A stretch of 35,182 nt of DNA, taken from the NCBI GenBank assembly GCA_030613575.1, contig JAUWLP010000007.1, positions 1-35,182 on the forward strand, written 5' to 3'. A program made the translations under genes and the position numbers. Source of the stretch: Desulfobacteraceae bacterium (lineage in GTDB: Bacteria; Desulfobacterota; Desulfobacteria; Desulfobacterales; UBA11574). Positions 8,180 through 16,212 of the stretch are shown here, piece by piece. Each line of letters starts with the position of its first letter. The first letter of the stretch is position 1. The notes under the pieces are model-generated. The model had not been told where the DNA came from. It saw only the letters and a list, made by a program, of their open reading frames with translations, and did no database searches.

Positions 8180-8797
8180 ATGAAAAAAACAATTCATAAT
8201 TTTTTGCTGTTTTCCCTATTTATGTTTATTGGAGTTTTGGTTGTTGCTTGTGCCACAAAATCTTACATTAATGTAAATTACCGGCCCCCGTTATCATCGT
8301 ATGACTTCAAAGGTAAGAAAATCTTTCTTGAATTAAAGGATATTCGATCCGTTAAAACTATTTTTGGTGAAAAAGCTAAAACTAAATTTAAAAACTTTAC
8401 CGGGCTCTTTTTGTTTTCTTTACCCAAAGGGGGAAAGAAGAACTTTGTGGTGGGAGCCTTTGATCTTCCTTCACTTTTCAAGACGGCGTTTTCGAGAAGA
8501 CTTGAAAATATGGGAATAAAAGTTTTAACCGAGCCCGAAAAAACAGAACCGGTCATTGAAATTGATCTGAAAAAATTTTTTCTGGATCTGGTTGATCGAA
8601 AATGGGTTGCCGAAATCAGTTATGAGGCTCGCCTGATCAAAAACAACAAGCTTCTCGCCACAGAGACAATCAGCGGCAATGCAGAACGTTTCAAAATGTT
8701 TTCTCAGAGTGATGCTGAAAAAGTTCTTGGAGAAATTTTTACAGACGTAGTCAATAAACTCGATTTTGGAAAACTGTTTCAACAGGCAGAACTATAG
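8180..8797 (+). CDS. Putative YajG-like outer-membrane lipoprotein
   Basis: 205-aa predicted lipoprotein. The start at 8180 is chosen because GGAGG sits 8 bases upstream and it yields a clean signal peptide, MKKTIHNFLLFSLF, ending in the lipobox VVAC. The track start adds 20 residues before the signal peptide. The mature part (an extended opening, then LFKTAFSRRLENMGIKV, then a strand-rich part ending in DVVNKLDFGKLF) resembles the layout of the YajG lipoprotein family, whose function is unknown. It is monocistronic or weakly coupled to the MoxR gene 97 bases downstream. No catalytic motif is visible. Confidence 0.65.
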   Translation: MKKTIHNFLLFSLFMFIGVLVVACATKSYINVNYRPPLSSYDFKGKKIFLELKDIRSVKTIFGEKAKTKFKNFTGLFLFSLPKGGKKNFVVGAFDLPSLFKTAFSRRLENMGIKVLTEPEKTEPVIEIDLKKFFLDLVDRKWVAEISYEARLIKNNKLLATETISGNAERFKMFSQSDAEKVLGEIFTDVVNKLDFGKLFQQAEL

Positions 8798-8894
8798 CAA
8801 AGCAATTCTTGACTTTGGCCTGATAACCGCTTAGTTTGTTTATTAATATTGAAAAATTCCAAAACAGTGATAAATTTTTTTATGAGGTTTTTTT

Positions 8895-9749
8895 ATGGCA
8901 AGTAACATTTTAAACAAAAAATTTACGGATGCCACCCGGTACGTTCTGGATGATGAGCTGGCCAGCATCGTTAATGTCACCATGGCTCTTGAAATGCCAC
9001 TTCTTCTTAAAGGTGAACCGGGTACAGGCAAAACCATGCTGGCCCATGCCATTGCCGAGAGTCTGGCCATGCCTCTTATTGTACTTAATGTGAAATCGAG
9101 CATGAAGCTTGTGGATGCCTTGTACCAGTATGACACACTTACACGCCTTAACGACAGTCGCTTTGGCGATTCCCACAGGAATGTCAGCAATATTGAAGAT
9201 TATATAAAGATGGGCAAGATCGGTCAGGCTTTTGCCTCCAAATCAAGGACTGTGCTTTTGATTGATGAAATCGACAAGGCTGATACCGATTTTCAAGATG
9301 ATATGCTGGATGTGCTCGATCAAATGGAGTTTGATATTATCGAAATTGATAAAACCATGAAGGCTGAGCATCGTCCGGTAATCATTATTACTTCAAACGC
9401 CACAAAAGACCTGTCGGACCCCTTTTTAGGAAGATGCAATTTTCATCACATCGCTTTTCCTGATCCCAAGATGATGCGCAAGATCATAGCGGTTCATTTC
9501 CCGGAGATCGATTCGAAACTGATGGAAAATGTCGTGATAACCTTCTATAGAGTGCGAAGAATTGATGCCATTGAAAAGAAACCGGCAACCCGGGAACTGA
9601 TCAACTGGATACGAGCCTTGAAATCCGATCCCGACTTCAAGCCCAAGGCTCTGGCCAAAGGTAACATCCCCTATCTGGGTGTTCTGTTTAAGAAAAGCCA
9701 GGATTGCGAACGAGCCGTGAAGGCAACAAATCGTGGCCGCGTGTTTTAG
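8895..9749 (+). CDS. MoxR-family AAA+ ATPase
   Basis: 284-aa AAA+ ATPase with Walker A GEPGTGKT (40-47), Walker B LLIDEID (about 121-127) and a sensor-1 region IIITSNATKDLSDPF. MoxR ATPases act as chaperones that help assemble or activate metalloenzymes and other complexes together with a VWA-domain partner, here encoded by the next gene. GAGG 8 bases before the ATG supports the start. The family resembles CoxD of the CO-dehydrogenase maturation system in aerobes, but no molybdenum CO dehydrogenase is nearby and the target is unknown. Confidence 0.85.
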   Translation: MASNILNKKFTDATRYVLDDELASIVNVTMALEMPLLLKGEPGTGKTMLAHAIAESLAMPLIVLNVKSSMKLVDALYQYDTLTRLNDSRFGDSHRNVSNIEDYIKMGKIGQAFASKSRTVLLIDEIDKADTDFQDDMLDVLDQMEFDIIEIDKTMKAEHRPVIIITSNATKDLSDPFLGRCNFHHIAFPDPKMMRKIIAVHFPEIDSKLMENVVITFYRVRRIDAIEKKPATRELINWIRALKSDPDFKPKALAKGNIPYLGVLFKKSQDCERAVKATNRGRVF

Positions 9750-9759
9750 AAATGAGCCA

Positions 9760-10950
9760 ATGTTTATCGATTTTTTCTATAGCCTAAAAAATGCCGGAAT
9801 TCAGGTCAGCCCGACTTCGTTTCTGACCCTCCAAAAGGCGCTCGATATGGGATTGATCAATTCCCTGGATGAGTTCTACACATCTGCCCGGGCCATTCTT
9901 GTGAAAAGCGAACGGTATTTTGATGTTTATGACCAGATTTTTGCCCACCGCTTTGAAGGGGCCGAGCTGCCCGAGTATCAAGGAATTGAAATCGATGATA
10001 TTTCCAGGGCCATGCTGGAAGAATGGTTAAAAACCCCCCGGGACCTTGCCCATGCTCTGGATATGGATGAAGCGGAGTTACTCCAACTGACCCCTGATGA
10101 ACTGATCGAATACTTCAAAGCGCGCCTTGAAGATCAGAAAGGGCGTCATTACGGGGGAGCAACCTGGATCGGTACCGGCGGAACGTCGCCGGTGGGCCAT
10201 TTCGGGCATCACCCGGGAGGAATGCGTGTTGGCGGCGTTTCCCGCGACACATCGGCTGTGAAACTTGCTCTGGAAAGAAGATACAAAGATTATACACGCA
10301 GCGGCCTTCTTACACAGAACATGGTTGGAGAAGCCTTAAAACGGCTTCGCAACATGATACCGGTGGGTCCCGAAGATAAAATCGACATCGATAAAACCAT
10401 TTACCAGACCATGAAAAACTGCGGAGAAATCGAAATCGTTTTTTCAAGGAGTTTAAAAGACCGCCTCAAGGTAATTCTTGCCATTGACAATGGTGGATGG
10501 TCTATGGATCCATACATTCCGGTTATTCAGACCCTTTTTGATTATGCGCGAAGCCAATTCAAGGATCTTAAAACCTGCTTTTTCCACAATACGGTATATG
10601 ACGTGCTCTGGGAAGACCCTGCCAGAGTGAACAGGCCCCTGAAAGTTGAAAATTTTAGCACCTTTGACCCGCAGACCCGTCTTGTCATAGTGGGCGATGC
10701 AAGCATGGCACCATATGAACTCATGGCCGCAGACGGATCCATACATGTAAAAGAGCGGAGCGGAAAGCCGAGCATCGAGCAGCTTAAATTTCTGGCTCAA
10801 ACCTTTCCTCATTGTGTGTGGCTGAATCCGGCATCTTCGCAAATGTGGGACTACACCCCCACCATTAATACCATCCGTCAGATTTTTCCCATGTTTGAGC
10901 TTTCGCTGGATGGTCTGGAGGAAGCGGTAAGGCATCTGATGGCCAAATAA
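9760..10950 (+). CDS. CoxE-type VWA-domain protein, partner of MoxR
   Basis: 396 aa from ATG 9760. The track GTG at 9733 overlaps the MoxR gene by 17 bases, but MFIDFFYSLKNAGIQVSP is the usual family N-terminus, so I prefer the ATG. The N-terminal helical part is CoxE-like and is followed by a Gly/His-rich stretch (GTGGTSPVGHFGHHPGGM). The C-terminal von Willebrand A domain begins VILAIDNGGWSMDPYIP near residue 238. The canonical MIDAS DxSxS/DxGGS is altered to DNGGWS, so metal coordination may differ. It works with the upstream AAA+ protein, probably as substrate adaptor. It converges on the bactofilin gene 40 bases away. Confidence 0.82.
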   Translation: MFIDFFYSLKNAGIQVSPTSFLTLQKALDMGLINSLDEFYTSARAILVKSERYFDVYDQIFAHRFEGAELPEYQGIEIDDISRAMLEEWLKTPRDLAHALDMDEAELLQLTPDELIEYFKARLEDQKGRHYGGATWIGTGGTSPVGHFGHHPGGMRVGGVSRDTSAVKLALERRYKDYTRSGLLTQNMVGEALKRLRNMIPVGPEDKIDIDKTIYQTMKNCGEIEIVFSRSLKDRLKVILAIDNGGWSMDPYIPVIQTLFDYARSQFKDLKTCFFHNTVYDVLWEDPARVNRPLKVENFSTFDPQTRLVIVGDASMAPYELMAADGSIHVKERSGKPSIEQLKFLAQTFPHCVWLNPASSQMWDYTPTINTIRQIFPMFELSLDGLEEAVRHLMAK

Positions 10951-10990
10951 AACCAATTTCATGGAGCGCTGTTACTATTAAATGTCCTAA

Positions 10991-11377
10991 TCACGCTCTG
11001 GCCTCATTTTTCCCAGATGCTAATAAGTATTTTTCTGAATCAGCATCCCTGGCGGTAATGCAGGTGACCTGTGCATTCAAGATTCCACCGGCTTCTACCA
11101 CAAAATCCTTGCAGACAATTTTCCCTTTGCAGCTTCCGGTTGAAAGTATAATCAACTCCTTTGAAGCCCTGATTTCTCCCTCAAAAATTCCTCCGATTGT
11201 AATACTGGCGACTTTCGCATCAGCGTAAACAGCGCCTTCTTCGGCAATAACCACATTTTCTCCGACAAGAGTTCCTTTTACTACCCCCTTAACGATCAGC
11301 CTCCCATTTGTAGAAACCGTACCATCCACAGTCAATTCCCTGTCTATGATAGAAAAGTCTTTTGATTCATTCTTCAC
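10991..11377 (-). CDS. Bactofilin
   Basis: 128-aa bactofilin (DUF583), a small cytoskeletal protein that polymerises without nucleotide into filaments at the inner membrane. The body is a run of short beta-helix rungs (TVDGTVSTNGRLIVKGVVKGTL, IEGGIFEGEI-like turns) from about residue 12 to 110, flanked by short disordered tails. The start codon is GTG, with GGAG about 10 bases upstream on the minus strand. No M23 peptidase partner, a frequent neighbour, is present. It follows the SAM adenosyltransferase and ruvCAB genes in the same direction, after 65 bases. Confidence 0.88.
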   Translation of the reverse strand: MKNESKDFSIIDRELTVDGTVSTNGRLIVKGVVKGTLVGENVVIAEEGAVYADAKVASITIGGIFEGEIRASKELIILSTGSCKGKIVCKDFVVEAGGILNAQVTCITARDADSEKYLLASGKNEARA

Positions 11378-11442
11378 AATGTGTCTCCTGCATATATTTT
11401 AACCTAACCTGAACAAGCCGGAACTAAATACTGCAATATTAC

Positions 11443-12252
11443 TTATATGGGTTTTAGGTTCAAAGTGATGGTATCCCCTTTTTCAACTCCAAAATAGAGT
11501 TTTGCATTCCCTTTATTCAGAGCAATCTCAAGATATCCGAAACTGCCGATGATTGCAAGGGGACCCCGTGGTTTTGTGTCAGCATAGCTGAGTGATAAAC
11601 TTTTAATTGTATTTTTACCTATTTTGATCTCAAGCATTCTTTCAGAGCCGCCATCATCAAATTTTTTAAGGTCATTCACATCAATATTTGAAATACAGTT
11701 TCCAAAGCGATCAAAGAATATAATATTCCCGACAAGTTCACCTTTATCGGAAATATATGGTTTCCGTATCCGCAGATGAACCAGGTTTTGTTGATCAACG
11801 GGCGAACCTAATTTTTTTATATCCATGCCCCTGGATAGATGAGCACCGACAGGAGCAAAAATATCCCGGCCATGGAAGGTCTGGCTCACAGATTCTAAAA
11901 AATAGCGCGCATTCTCGACTCTGACGATTGAATTAATCTTCCCTTCATCCATTAAAATCGTTAAAACTCCATTATCAGGCGCAAGGAAAATATGGCCCAC
12001 CATTTCAAGGGCAACTATCGCACGGTCGCTGCCGACTCCCGGATCGACAACCGTAACATGTACCGTACCCTCAGGAAAATATCTGTAGGAAGATTTGATT
12101 ATGTATGCGGCTTCGATTAAATCATGGGGATCGATATGATGGGTAATATCGATAATCATAGCAGAAGGGTTAACAGACAGGATAACGCCCTTCATAATAC
12201 CTACATAGGCATCTTCAGTGCCAAAATCCGTCAGGAGTGTAATTGTCGACAT
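11443..12252 (-). CDS. SAM hydroxide adenosyltransferase (DUF62 / SAM hydrolase)
   Basis: 269-aa enzyme of the fluorinase/chlorinase superfamily whose ordinary members hydrolyse S-adenosyl-L-methionine to adenosine and methionine. Recognisable family segments are TLLTDFGTEDAYVGIMKG (6-23), the HHIDPHD region, VDPGVGS and APDNGVLT. The long insertion loop of true fluorinases is not evident, so SAM hydrolysis is the likely activity. It lies 49 bases downstream of ruvB in the same direction, with a repeat arm between them, and may be read through from the ruv operon. Confidence 0.85.
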   Translation of the reverse strand: MSTITLLTDFGTEDAYVGIMKGVILSVNPSAMIIDITHHIDPHDLIEAAYIIKSSYRYFPEGTVHVTVVDPGVGSDRAIVALEMVGHIFLAPDNGVLTILMDEGKINSIVRVENARYFLESVSQTFHGRDIFAPVGAHLSRGMDIKKLGSPVDQQNLVHLRIRKPYISDKGELVGNIIFFDRFGNCISNIDVNDLKKFDDGGSERMLEIKIGKNTIKSLSLSYADTKPRGPLAIIGSFGYLEIALNKGNAKLYFGVEKGDTITLNLKPI

Positions 12253-12280
12253 AGTTGAGAGATGAATTGGTCATTTTGTG

Positions 12281-12299
12281 GACTTTTTACGAAACTGTC
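12281..12299. repeat. Solo end of the dispersed CTCGTAAAAAGTC repeat
   Basis: GACTTTTTACGAAACTGTC matches the right end of the element at 330-348 with two differences. It lies 2 bases from the ruvB stop codon, with no opposite arm nearby. It is probably a remnant or a solo end. Confidence 0.6.
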
Positions 12300-12301
12300 A
12301 A

Positions 12302-13342
12302 TCATTGGAACATTCTTTTCTGAAAGCTGAATCCAAGATGCTTGTATGCTGTCTGTGAAGCCTTTCTTCCTGAAGATGTCCTCGTAACCATTCCGATTTT
12401 TAAAAGATAGGGTTCAATGACATCCACAAGTGTATCTGTTTCTTCCTGAAGGGTTGCGGCAATGGCCTCAATGCCCACCGGACCACCTTTATAAAACTCA
12501 ATAATTGTTTCCAGGTACCGGCGGTCAAGATTAGTTAGCCCCTTTTCATCAACCCCTTCCAGGGAAAGGGCTTTTTCAACGATCTTCTTTGTAATTATTC
12601 CATCCGCCCGTACCTGGGTATAATCCCTCACACGTTTAAGAAGTCTGTTTACAATTCTTGGTGTTCCTCTGGATCGTTTGGCAAGCTCAATCGCACCTTT
12701 GTCGTCAATTGTTACTTTAAGTAAAGCAGCAGACCGCCCAATGATTTTAACCAGATCTTCTGCACTATAGAAATCGAGGCTCCTGAAAATACCGAACCTA
12801 TCCCGCAAAGGTGCGGATAAAAGTCCAACCCGGGTGGTGGCGCCAACGAGTGTAAAACGATTCAAACGGTATCTGTGGCTGCGGGCGTGTACACCTTTGT
12901 CAAATATAAAATCGATGGCAAAATCTTCCATGGCAGGATACATAAATTCCTCTACAATCTTAGGTGTACGGTGTATCTCATCTACGAACAGGGTGTCTCC
13001 ATCTTCAAGATGCGTAAGAATACCGATCAGATCACCGCCCTTTTCAAGGGAAGGGCCGGAAGTAGTAATGAGATTGCCCCCCATTTCATTGGCGATAATA
13101 TTCGCCAGAGTTGTTTTCCCGAGGCCCGGAGGTCCATGAAAAAGAATGTGATCAACCGGTTCCTCTCGTTTTATGGCTGCTTCAATTGCAATTTTAAGTG
13201 CTTCCACAACTTCTGTCTGACCGACATAGTCTGAAAAATGTTCAGGCCTCAAAGAGAGTATTTCCGGTTCCCTGTCCACAGGGAGGCATGATCCTTCAAG
13301 AACTCCCTGGTCGTCGGAAGAATGTTTTAGCATGTTATCCAT
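12302..13342 (-). CDS. ruvB: Holliday junction branch-migration ATPase RuvB
   Basis: 346-aa hexameric AAA+ motor that, with RuvA, drives branch migration of Holliday junctions during recombinational repair. Visible motifs are Walker [10 protein letters not shown], Walker B LFVDEIHR, sensor 1 GATTRVG and the arginine-finger region [10 protein letters not shown], followed by the winged-helix domain with the late [16 protein letters not shown]. It lies 16 bases after ruvA in a ruvC-ruvA-ruvB operon. Length and motifs are complete. Confidence 0.97.
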   Translation of the reverse strand: MDNMLKHSSDDQGVLEGSCLPVDREPEILSLRPEHFSDYVGQTEVVEALKIAIEAAIKREEPVDHILFHGPPGLGKTTLANIIANEMGGNLITTSGPSLEKGGDLIGILTHLEDGDTLFVDEIHRTPKIVEEFMYPAMEDFAIDFIFDKGVHARSHRYRLNRFTLVGATTRVGLLSAPLRDRFGIFRSLDFYSAEDLVKIIGRSAALLKVTIDDKGAIELAKRSRGTPRIVNRLLKRVRDYTQVRADGIITKKIVEKALSLEGVDEKGLTNLDRRYLETIIEFYKGGPVGIEAIAATLQEETDTLVDVIEPYLLKIGMVTRTSSGRKASQTAYKHLGFSFQKRMFQ

Positions 13343-13358
13343 GGTTTTTTACTCTTTA

Positions 13359-13979
13359 TCAGCTCAGAGAATTTTCTCCACGATATACTTCTTCAAAAAG
13401 TTCTTCAGGGGTTGCTATAGCGCTGTTACGTTTCATGGCTTCGGCAATCATCTTTTTTGCGTCAGTTGTCCTGTGTCCCAACTGAATAATAAGTACATCC
13501 AAAACCTGCTTTGAAAAGTCTTCGACCACAGGCACTTTTGCTTTTTCTAATTCACGGATCAATGCGAATTTATTCATCCTGCCTTCAAGTGTGGCAATAA
13601 TTTTACGGGCCGTCCGGTCGCCGATTCCTTTTAATTGTTTAAGCTTATGGATATCTTTTGATTCTATGGCCCGCGCGATGTCACGGACCGGTACGTTCAG
13701 GGCCTTAACCGCCTTGAGGGGACCGATATCTTCTACAGAAATAAAATATTGAAAAAATTCTTTTTCGACCTCGAGGTTAAAACCGATCAGCACCGACTTT
13801 GGCTGCCGTTCGGTCTGTTGATGATAAATATAGAGGGAAACTTCGTCACCGACTTTCTTTGCCCTAAAGGTTTCCATTACAACTGCAGGAAGCAGAACTT
13901 CATATCCGACTTGATTTGCAAGAAGCAGTATCCTGTCACCCTCTTTTTTTAAAAGTTTGCCTTCGAGATAACCGATCAT
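13359..13979 (-). CDS. ruvA: Holliday junction DNA-binding protein RuvA
   Basis: 206 aa from the ATG at 13979. The track start 69 bases upstream adds residues foreign to the family, whereas MIGYLEGKLL is the canonical N-terminus. It has an OB-fold N-terminal domain, helix-hairpin-helix motifs (GIGDRTARKII at about 120) and a C-terminal three-helix domain that contacts RuvB. The start lies within the 3' end of ruvC (44-base overlap), which implies translational coupling. RuvA tetramers bind the junction and recruit RuvB and RuvC. Confidence 0.95.
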   Translation of the reverse strand: MIGYLEGKLLKKEGDRILLLANQVGYEVLLPAVVMETFRAKKVGDEVSLYIYHQQTERQPKSVLIGFNLEVEKEFFQYFISVEDIGPLKAVKALNVPVRDIARAIESKDIHKLKQLKGIGDRTARKIIATLEGRMNKFALIRELEKAKVPVVEDFSKQVLDVLIIQLGHRTTDAKKMIAEAMKRNSAIATPEELFEEVYRGENSLS

Positions 13980-14502
13980 GCGATACCGTTGTATACGCTT
14001 TGTGCTGCGGGTTTTGCGACAGACCGTTGTTATGGCGAAACAGGCCAAGAAGCGCTAAGCCCATTGCATCAGAAGCGTGATAAGGTTTAATGGGATCCGT
14101 CAGGTTTAACAAACGCCGAACCGCTTTTTCAAGCTGCATTTTGCTTGCATTTCCGTTTCCGGTCAGCACCTGTTTGGCTTCGCGAACCGGGACCTCTGTC
14201 ACCGGCACGTCGACCTGGTATCCTGCAAGTAGAACAACACCGGTAACCTTTCCCAATGTTATGCCGGATTTTGGAAACTTTACCATGGAAAAGATGTCTT
14301 CTACTACCATAAGGTCGGGTCTTTCATCCTTTAATACCATGAGAAGATTTGAAAAGATTTTATCGAGACGGCCTGGCAAAGGAAGGTTTTTTGAAGTATT
14401 GATACTGCCAAAGGAAAAGTCTTTAACCTTAAGATCCGTTCCCTTGACAATTCCAATACCGGTAGCAGAGAGACCTGGATCTATACCGATAACCTTGATC
14501 AT
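13936..14502 (-). CDS. ruvC: Holliday junction resolvase RuvC
   Basis: 188-aa endonuclease that cuts Holliday junctions symmetrically. The acidic catalytic set is visible: D8 in GIDPG, E68 in VVEDIF, and H142/D145 in YHASDAMGLAL. It is the first gene of ruvCAB, preceded by AGGAAAAGAG as ribosome binding site. The last 20 or so residues (TTVSHDRLSRRQTFKKRG) extend beyond the usual core and are encoded by the overlap with ruvA. No yebC lies upstream; instead there is a repeat hairpin at 14573-14611. Confidence 0.95.
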   Translation of the reverse strand: MIKVIGIDPGLSATGIGIVKGTDLKVKDFSFGSINTSKNLPLPGRLDKIFSNLLMVLKDERPDLMVVEDIFSMVKFPKSGITLGKVTGVVLLAGYQVDVPVTEVPVREAKQVLTGNGNASKMQLEKAVRRLLNLTDPIKPYHASDAMGLALLGLFRHNNGLSQNPQHKAYTTVSHDRLSRRQTFKKRG

Positions 14503-14572
14503 TCAACGCTCTTTTCCTGATTTTTGATAATGATTATGTGTAACACTTTAGCTTGTTGGAAATACTACGATT

Positions 14573-14611
14573 GACGTTCTCGCAAAAAGTCAGACTTTTT
14601 ACGAAGCCATC
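14573..14611. repeat. Minimal palindromic copy of the dispersed repeat
   Basis: The two ends of the family abut: GACGTTCTCGCAAAAAGTC (14573-14591), one base, then GACTTTTTACGAAGCCATC (14593-14611). The internal part found at 120-329 is absent. The result is a long hairpin between the ybgF stop and the ruvC start, which could act as a transcription barrier between the two minus-strand operons. Confidence 0.7.
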
Positions 14612-14630
14612 ACGATTATGTTTTTTTTAT

Positions 14631-14652
14631 ATCGAGTATCCAGCAACCAGCA
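14631..14652. repeat. Short degenerate heptamer repeat (CAGCAAC/GAGTATC type)
   Basis: ATCGAGTATCCAGCAACCAG consists of 7-base-spaced units (GTTGCTG, GATACTC on the other strand) similar to those at 31718-31745. It lies directly downstream of ybgF. It is too short to be more than a repeat remnant. Confidence 0.35.
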
Positions 14653-15507
14653 CTAATGAGAGACCTCCTTCAACTTTTTTTTAGCGATCTTCGCTTCATT
14701 CGATTTTGGATGTTTTCTAATCAGTTCTGTAAAGATAAGACGGGCATTTGCTTTGTCTCCCAGGTTAAAAAAGGAAAAGCCCTGCTTTAAAAGCGAGGCC
14801 TGCACCTTATTCCCTTTGGGATATTTTTCGATGACCTTCTGGTATTCTAAAATGGCTTTTTCATACCATTTTTCATGATAGTAGATTTCACCAATCCAGA
14901 ATTGTGCATTGTCGGCATTTTTCGACTTCGGATATTTTTTTATTAATTTTTGAAATTTTTCCCGGGCCGACTCATAGTCACCCTGATCAAATGCTTGTTT
15001 TGCCGAATGATAAATCGCATCTTCTGAAAACTTTTTTTCAGCCCGCCTATGGGTTTTTATGCCCGAAGCCTGTTTCGCTTTTACATCGGGTTCCGCGGGC
15101 TCAAAATTCAGGTACTGCTCAAGACGTGCGATACGGCTTTTATTTTCACTTGAAGTCCGATCTATTCTGTCCAACCGGATTTCTTTTTTTTCATATGAGT
15201 CTTCAGAAGTCTTTATTTTCTGTTTTATTACATATTCCGTCTCTTCGAGCCTCCCACTTAAAATTTGGATTTCTTGTCTCAGGCTTTCGATCATGGCACG
15301 CTGCTCGGCAAAGTTACTTCTCAGATTTTGATTGCTTTGTTTCTGGGTATTTAATTGGGATGCCAGTTCTTTGTTCTTTTGCTGAGATTCAAAATAACGC
15401 TTTTCCATCAAAGCCTGGCGATTGTCGAGGGTAATCACATCCCGCTGCAACGCACAACCGCACAAAATCATCATGCACGATAAAACAACTATCGTTGTAT
15501 TTTTCAT
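14653..15507 (-). CDS. cpoB: Tol-Pal system protein YbgF/CpoB
   Basis: Periplasmic TPR protein that accompanies the Tol-Pal system and, in E. coli, couples outer-membrane constriction to septal peptidoglycan synthesis. About 284 aa from ATG 15507, which gives the lipoprotein-like signal MKNTTIVVLSCMMILCGC; the track GTG start adds five residues. A lipobox is unusual for this protein, which is normally soluble. A coiled coil (about 30-115, rich in Q, E and R) is followed by a Lys-rich linker and three TPR-like repeats (AKQAFDQGDYESAREKFQKL, AILEYQKVIEKYPK, ARLIFTELIRKHP). It is the last gene of tolQRAB-pal-cpoB. Confidence 0.85.
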   Translation of the reverse strand: MKNTTIVVLSCMMILCGCALQRDVITLDNRQALMEKRYFESQQKNKELASQLNTQKQSNQNLRSNFAEQRAMIESLRQEIQILSGRLEETEYVIKQKIKTSEDSYEKKEIRLDRIDRTSSENKSRIARLEQYLNFEPAEPDVKAKQASGIKTHRRAEKKFSEDAIYHSAKQAFDQGDYESAREKFQKLIKKYPKSKNADNAQFWIGEIYYHEKWYEKAILEYQKVIEKYPKGNKVQASLLKQGFSFFNLGDKANARLIFTELIRKHPKSNEAKIAKKKLKEVSH

Positions 15508-15524
15508 GGCAAAATTAAACACAA

Positions 15525-15600
15525 GGGGCTCTGCCCCATTTGGTTTTATAAGTGGTTACGATTCGAAATCAATTTGTTGTTCCCGCTTAAAGCGGGATAA
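15525..15600. promoter_or_regulatory. Two stem-loops between pal and cpoB
   Basis: GGGGC-TCT-GCCCC (15525-15537) and CCCGC-TTAAA-GCGGG (15582-15596) lie in the 107-base gap downstream of pal. Neither is followed by a run of T on the minus (sense) strand, so they look like mRNA-processing or attenuating structures rather than a full terminator. The first sits just upstream of the cpoB start and could limit its translation. Confidence 0.35.
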
Positions 15601-15614
15601 ATTTTTCGAGACCT

Positions 15615-16154
15615 TTAGTTTATAGTCAAATGACCTCTCCGGTTCTTTGCCCAGGCTTCTTCATTATGGCCGGGGTCCACAGGGCGTTCTTCGCCATAGC
15701 TTATATAGGTTAATCGTGATCCTGAAATACCAAGATCCATCAGGAAGGTCTTGGCACTTGCAGCACGCCGGTCACCCAGAGCAAGGTTGTACTCATTTGT
15801 ACCCCGCTCATCGCAGTGTCCTTCAACGGTTGCCGTAACATCGGGATTGTTTATAAGCCATTCCGCTTTTTTCTTCAGGATTGCCTGTGCCTCGGCAAGC
15901 AGAACGGCACTGTCAAATTCAAAAAATATATCTTCATTTAAGAACATGTTTCGGGCAGTGGCTTTACGTTCTGTTTCTTCCTGAAGGCGTTGCTCCTCAA
16001 TCGCCTGTTTTGCTTTTTCAGCCGCCGCCTCATCTTCGGCTTGTTGAGTTAAAGAAGTATCAGCCCTGATTGTCTTTTTTGCACATGAAACGGTGAACAG
16101 AAATCCGGGAATTACAAGTACCATGGCCAAATTTATTAATAACTTTTTTCGCAT
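15615..16154 (-). CDS. pal: Peptidoglycan-associated lipoprotein Pal
   Basis: 179-aa outer-membrane lipoprotein. The signal peptide ends in a lipobox-like TVSC (Cys about residue 24), followed by a charged Ala/Glu linker (25-70) and a C-terminal OmpA-like peptidoglycan-binding domain. That domain carries the family signature [23 protein letters not shown] and the end [14 protein letters not shown] strong AAGGAGG lies upstream. Pal binds TolB and murein and keeps the outer membrane attached during division. It lies 58 bases after tolB. Confidence 0.95.
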   Translation of the reverse strand: MRKKLLINLAMVLVIPGFLFTVSCAKKTIRADTSLTQQAEDEAAAEKAKQAIEEQRLQEETERKATARNMFLNEDIFFEFDSAVLLAEAQAILKKKAEWLINNPDVTATVEGHCDERGTNEYNLALGDRRAASAKTFLMDLGISGSRLTYISYGEERPVDPGHNEEAWAKNRRGHLTIN

Positions 16155-16212
16155 TTTTTCCTCCTTTTAATTTAATGTGTAATTTTTGTGCTTTTTATCA
16201 AAATTTTTTATA

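Noticed and set aside
8809-8837. Promoter candidate TTGACT-17-TAGTTT ahead of the MoxR gene
   Set aside because: The -35 is good but the -10 matches only three of six bases; too weak to list as a feature.
10453-10962. 169-aa minus-strand ORF opposite the VWA gene
   Set aside because: The sense frame encodes a conserved VWA protein across the whole stretch; the antisense product has no recognisable features.
12875-13234. 119-aa plus-strand ORF opposite ruvB
   Set aside because: It is a shadow of the highly conserved RuvB ATPase core.
14904-15434. 176-aa plus-strand ORF opposite cpoB
   Set aside because: The minus frame has TPR repeats, a coiled coil and tol operon context; the plus frame has no support.
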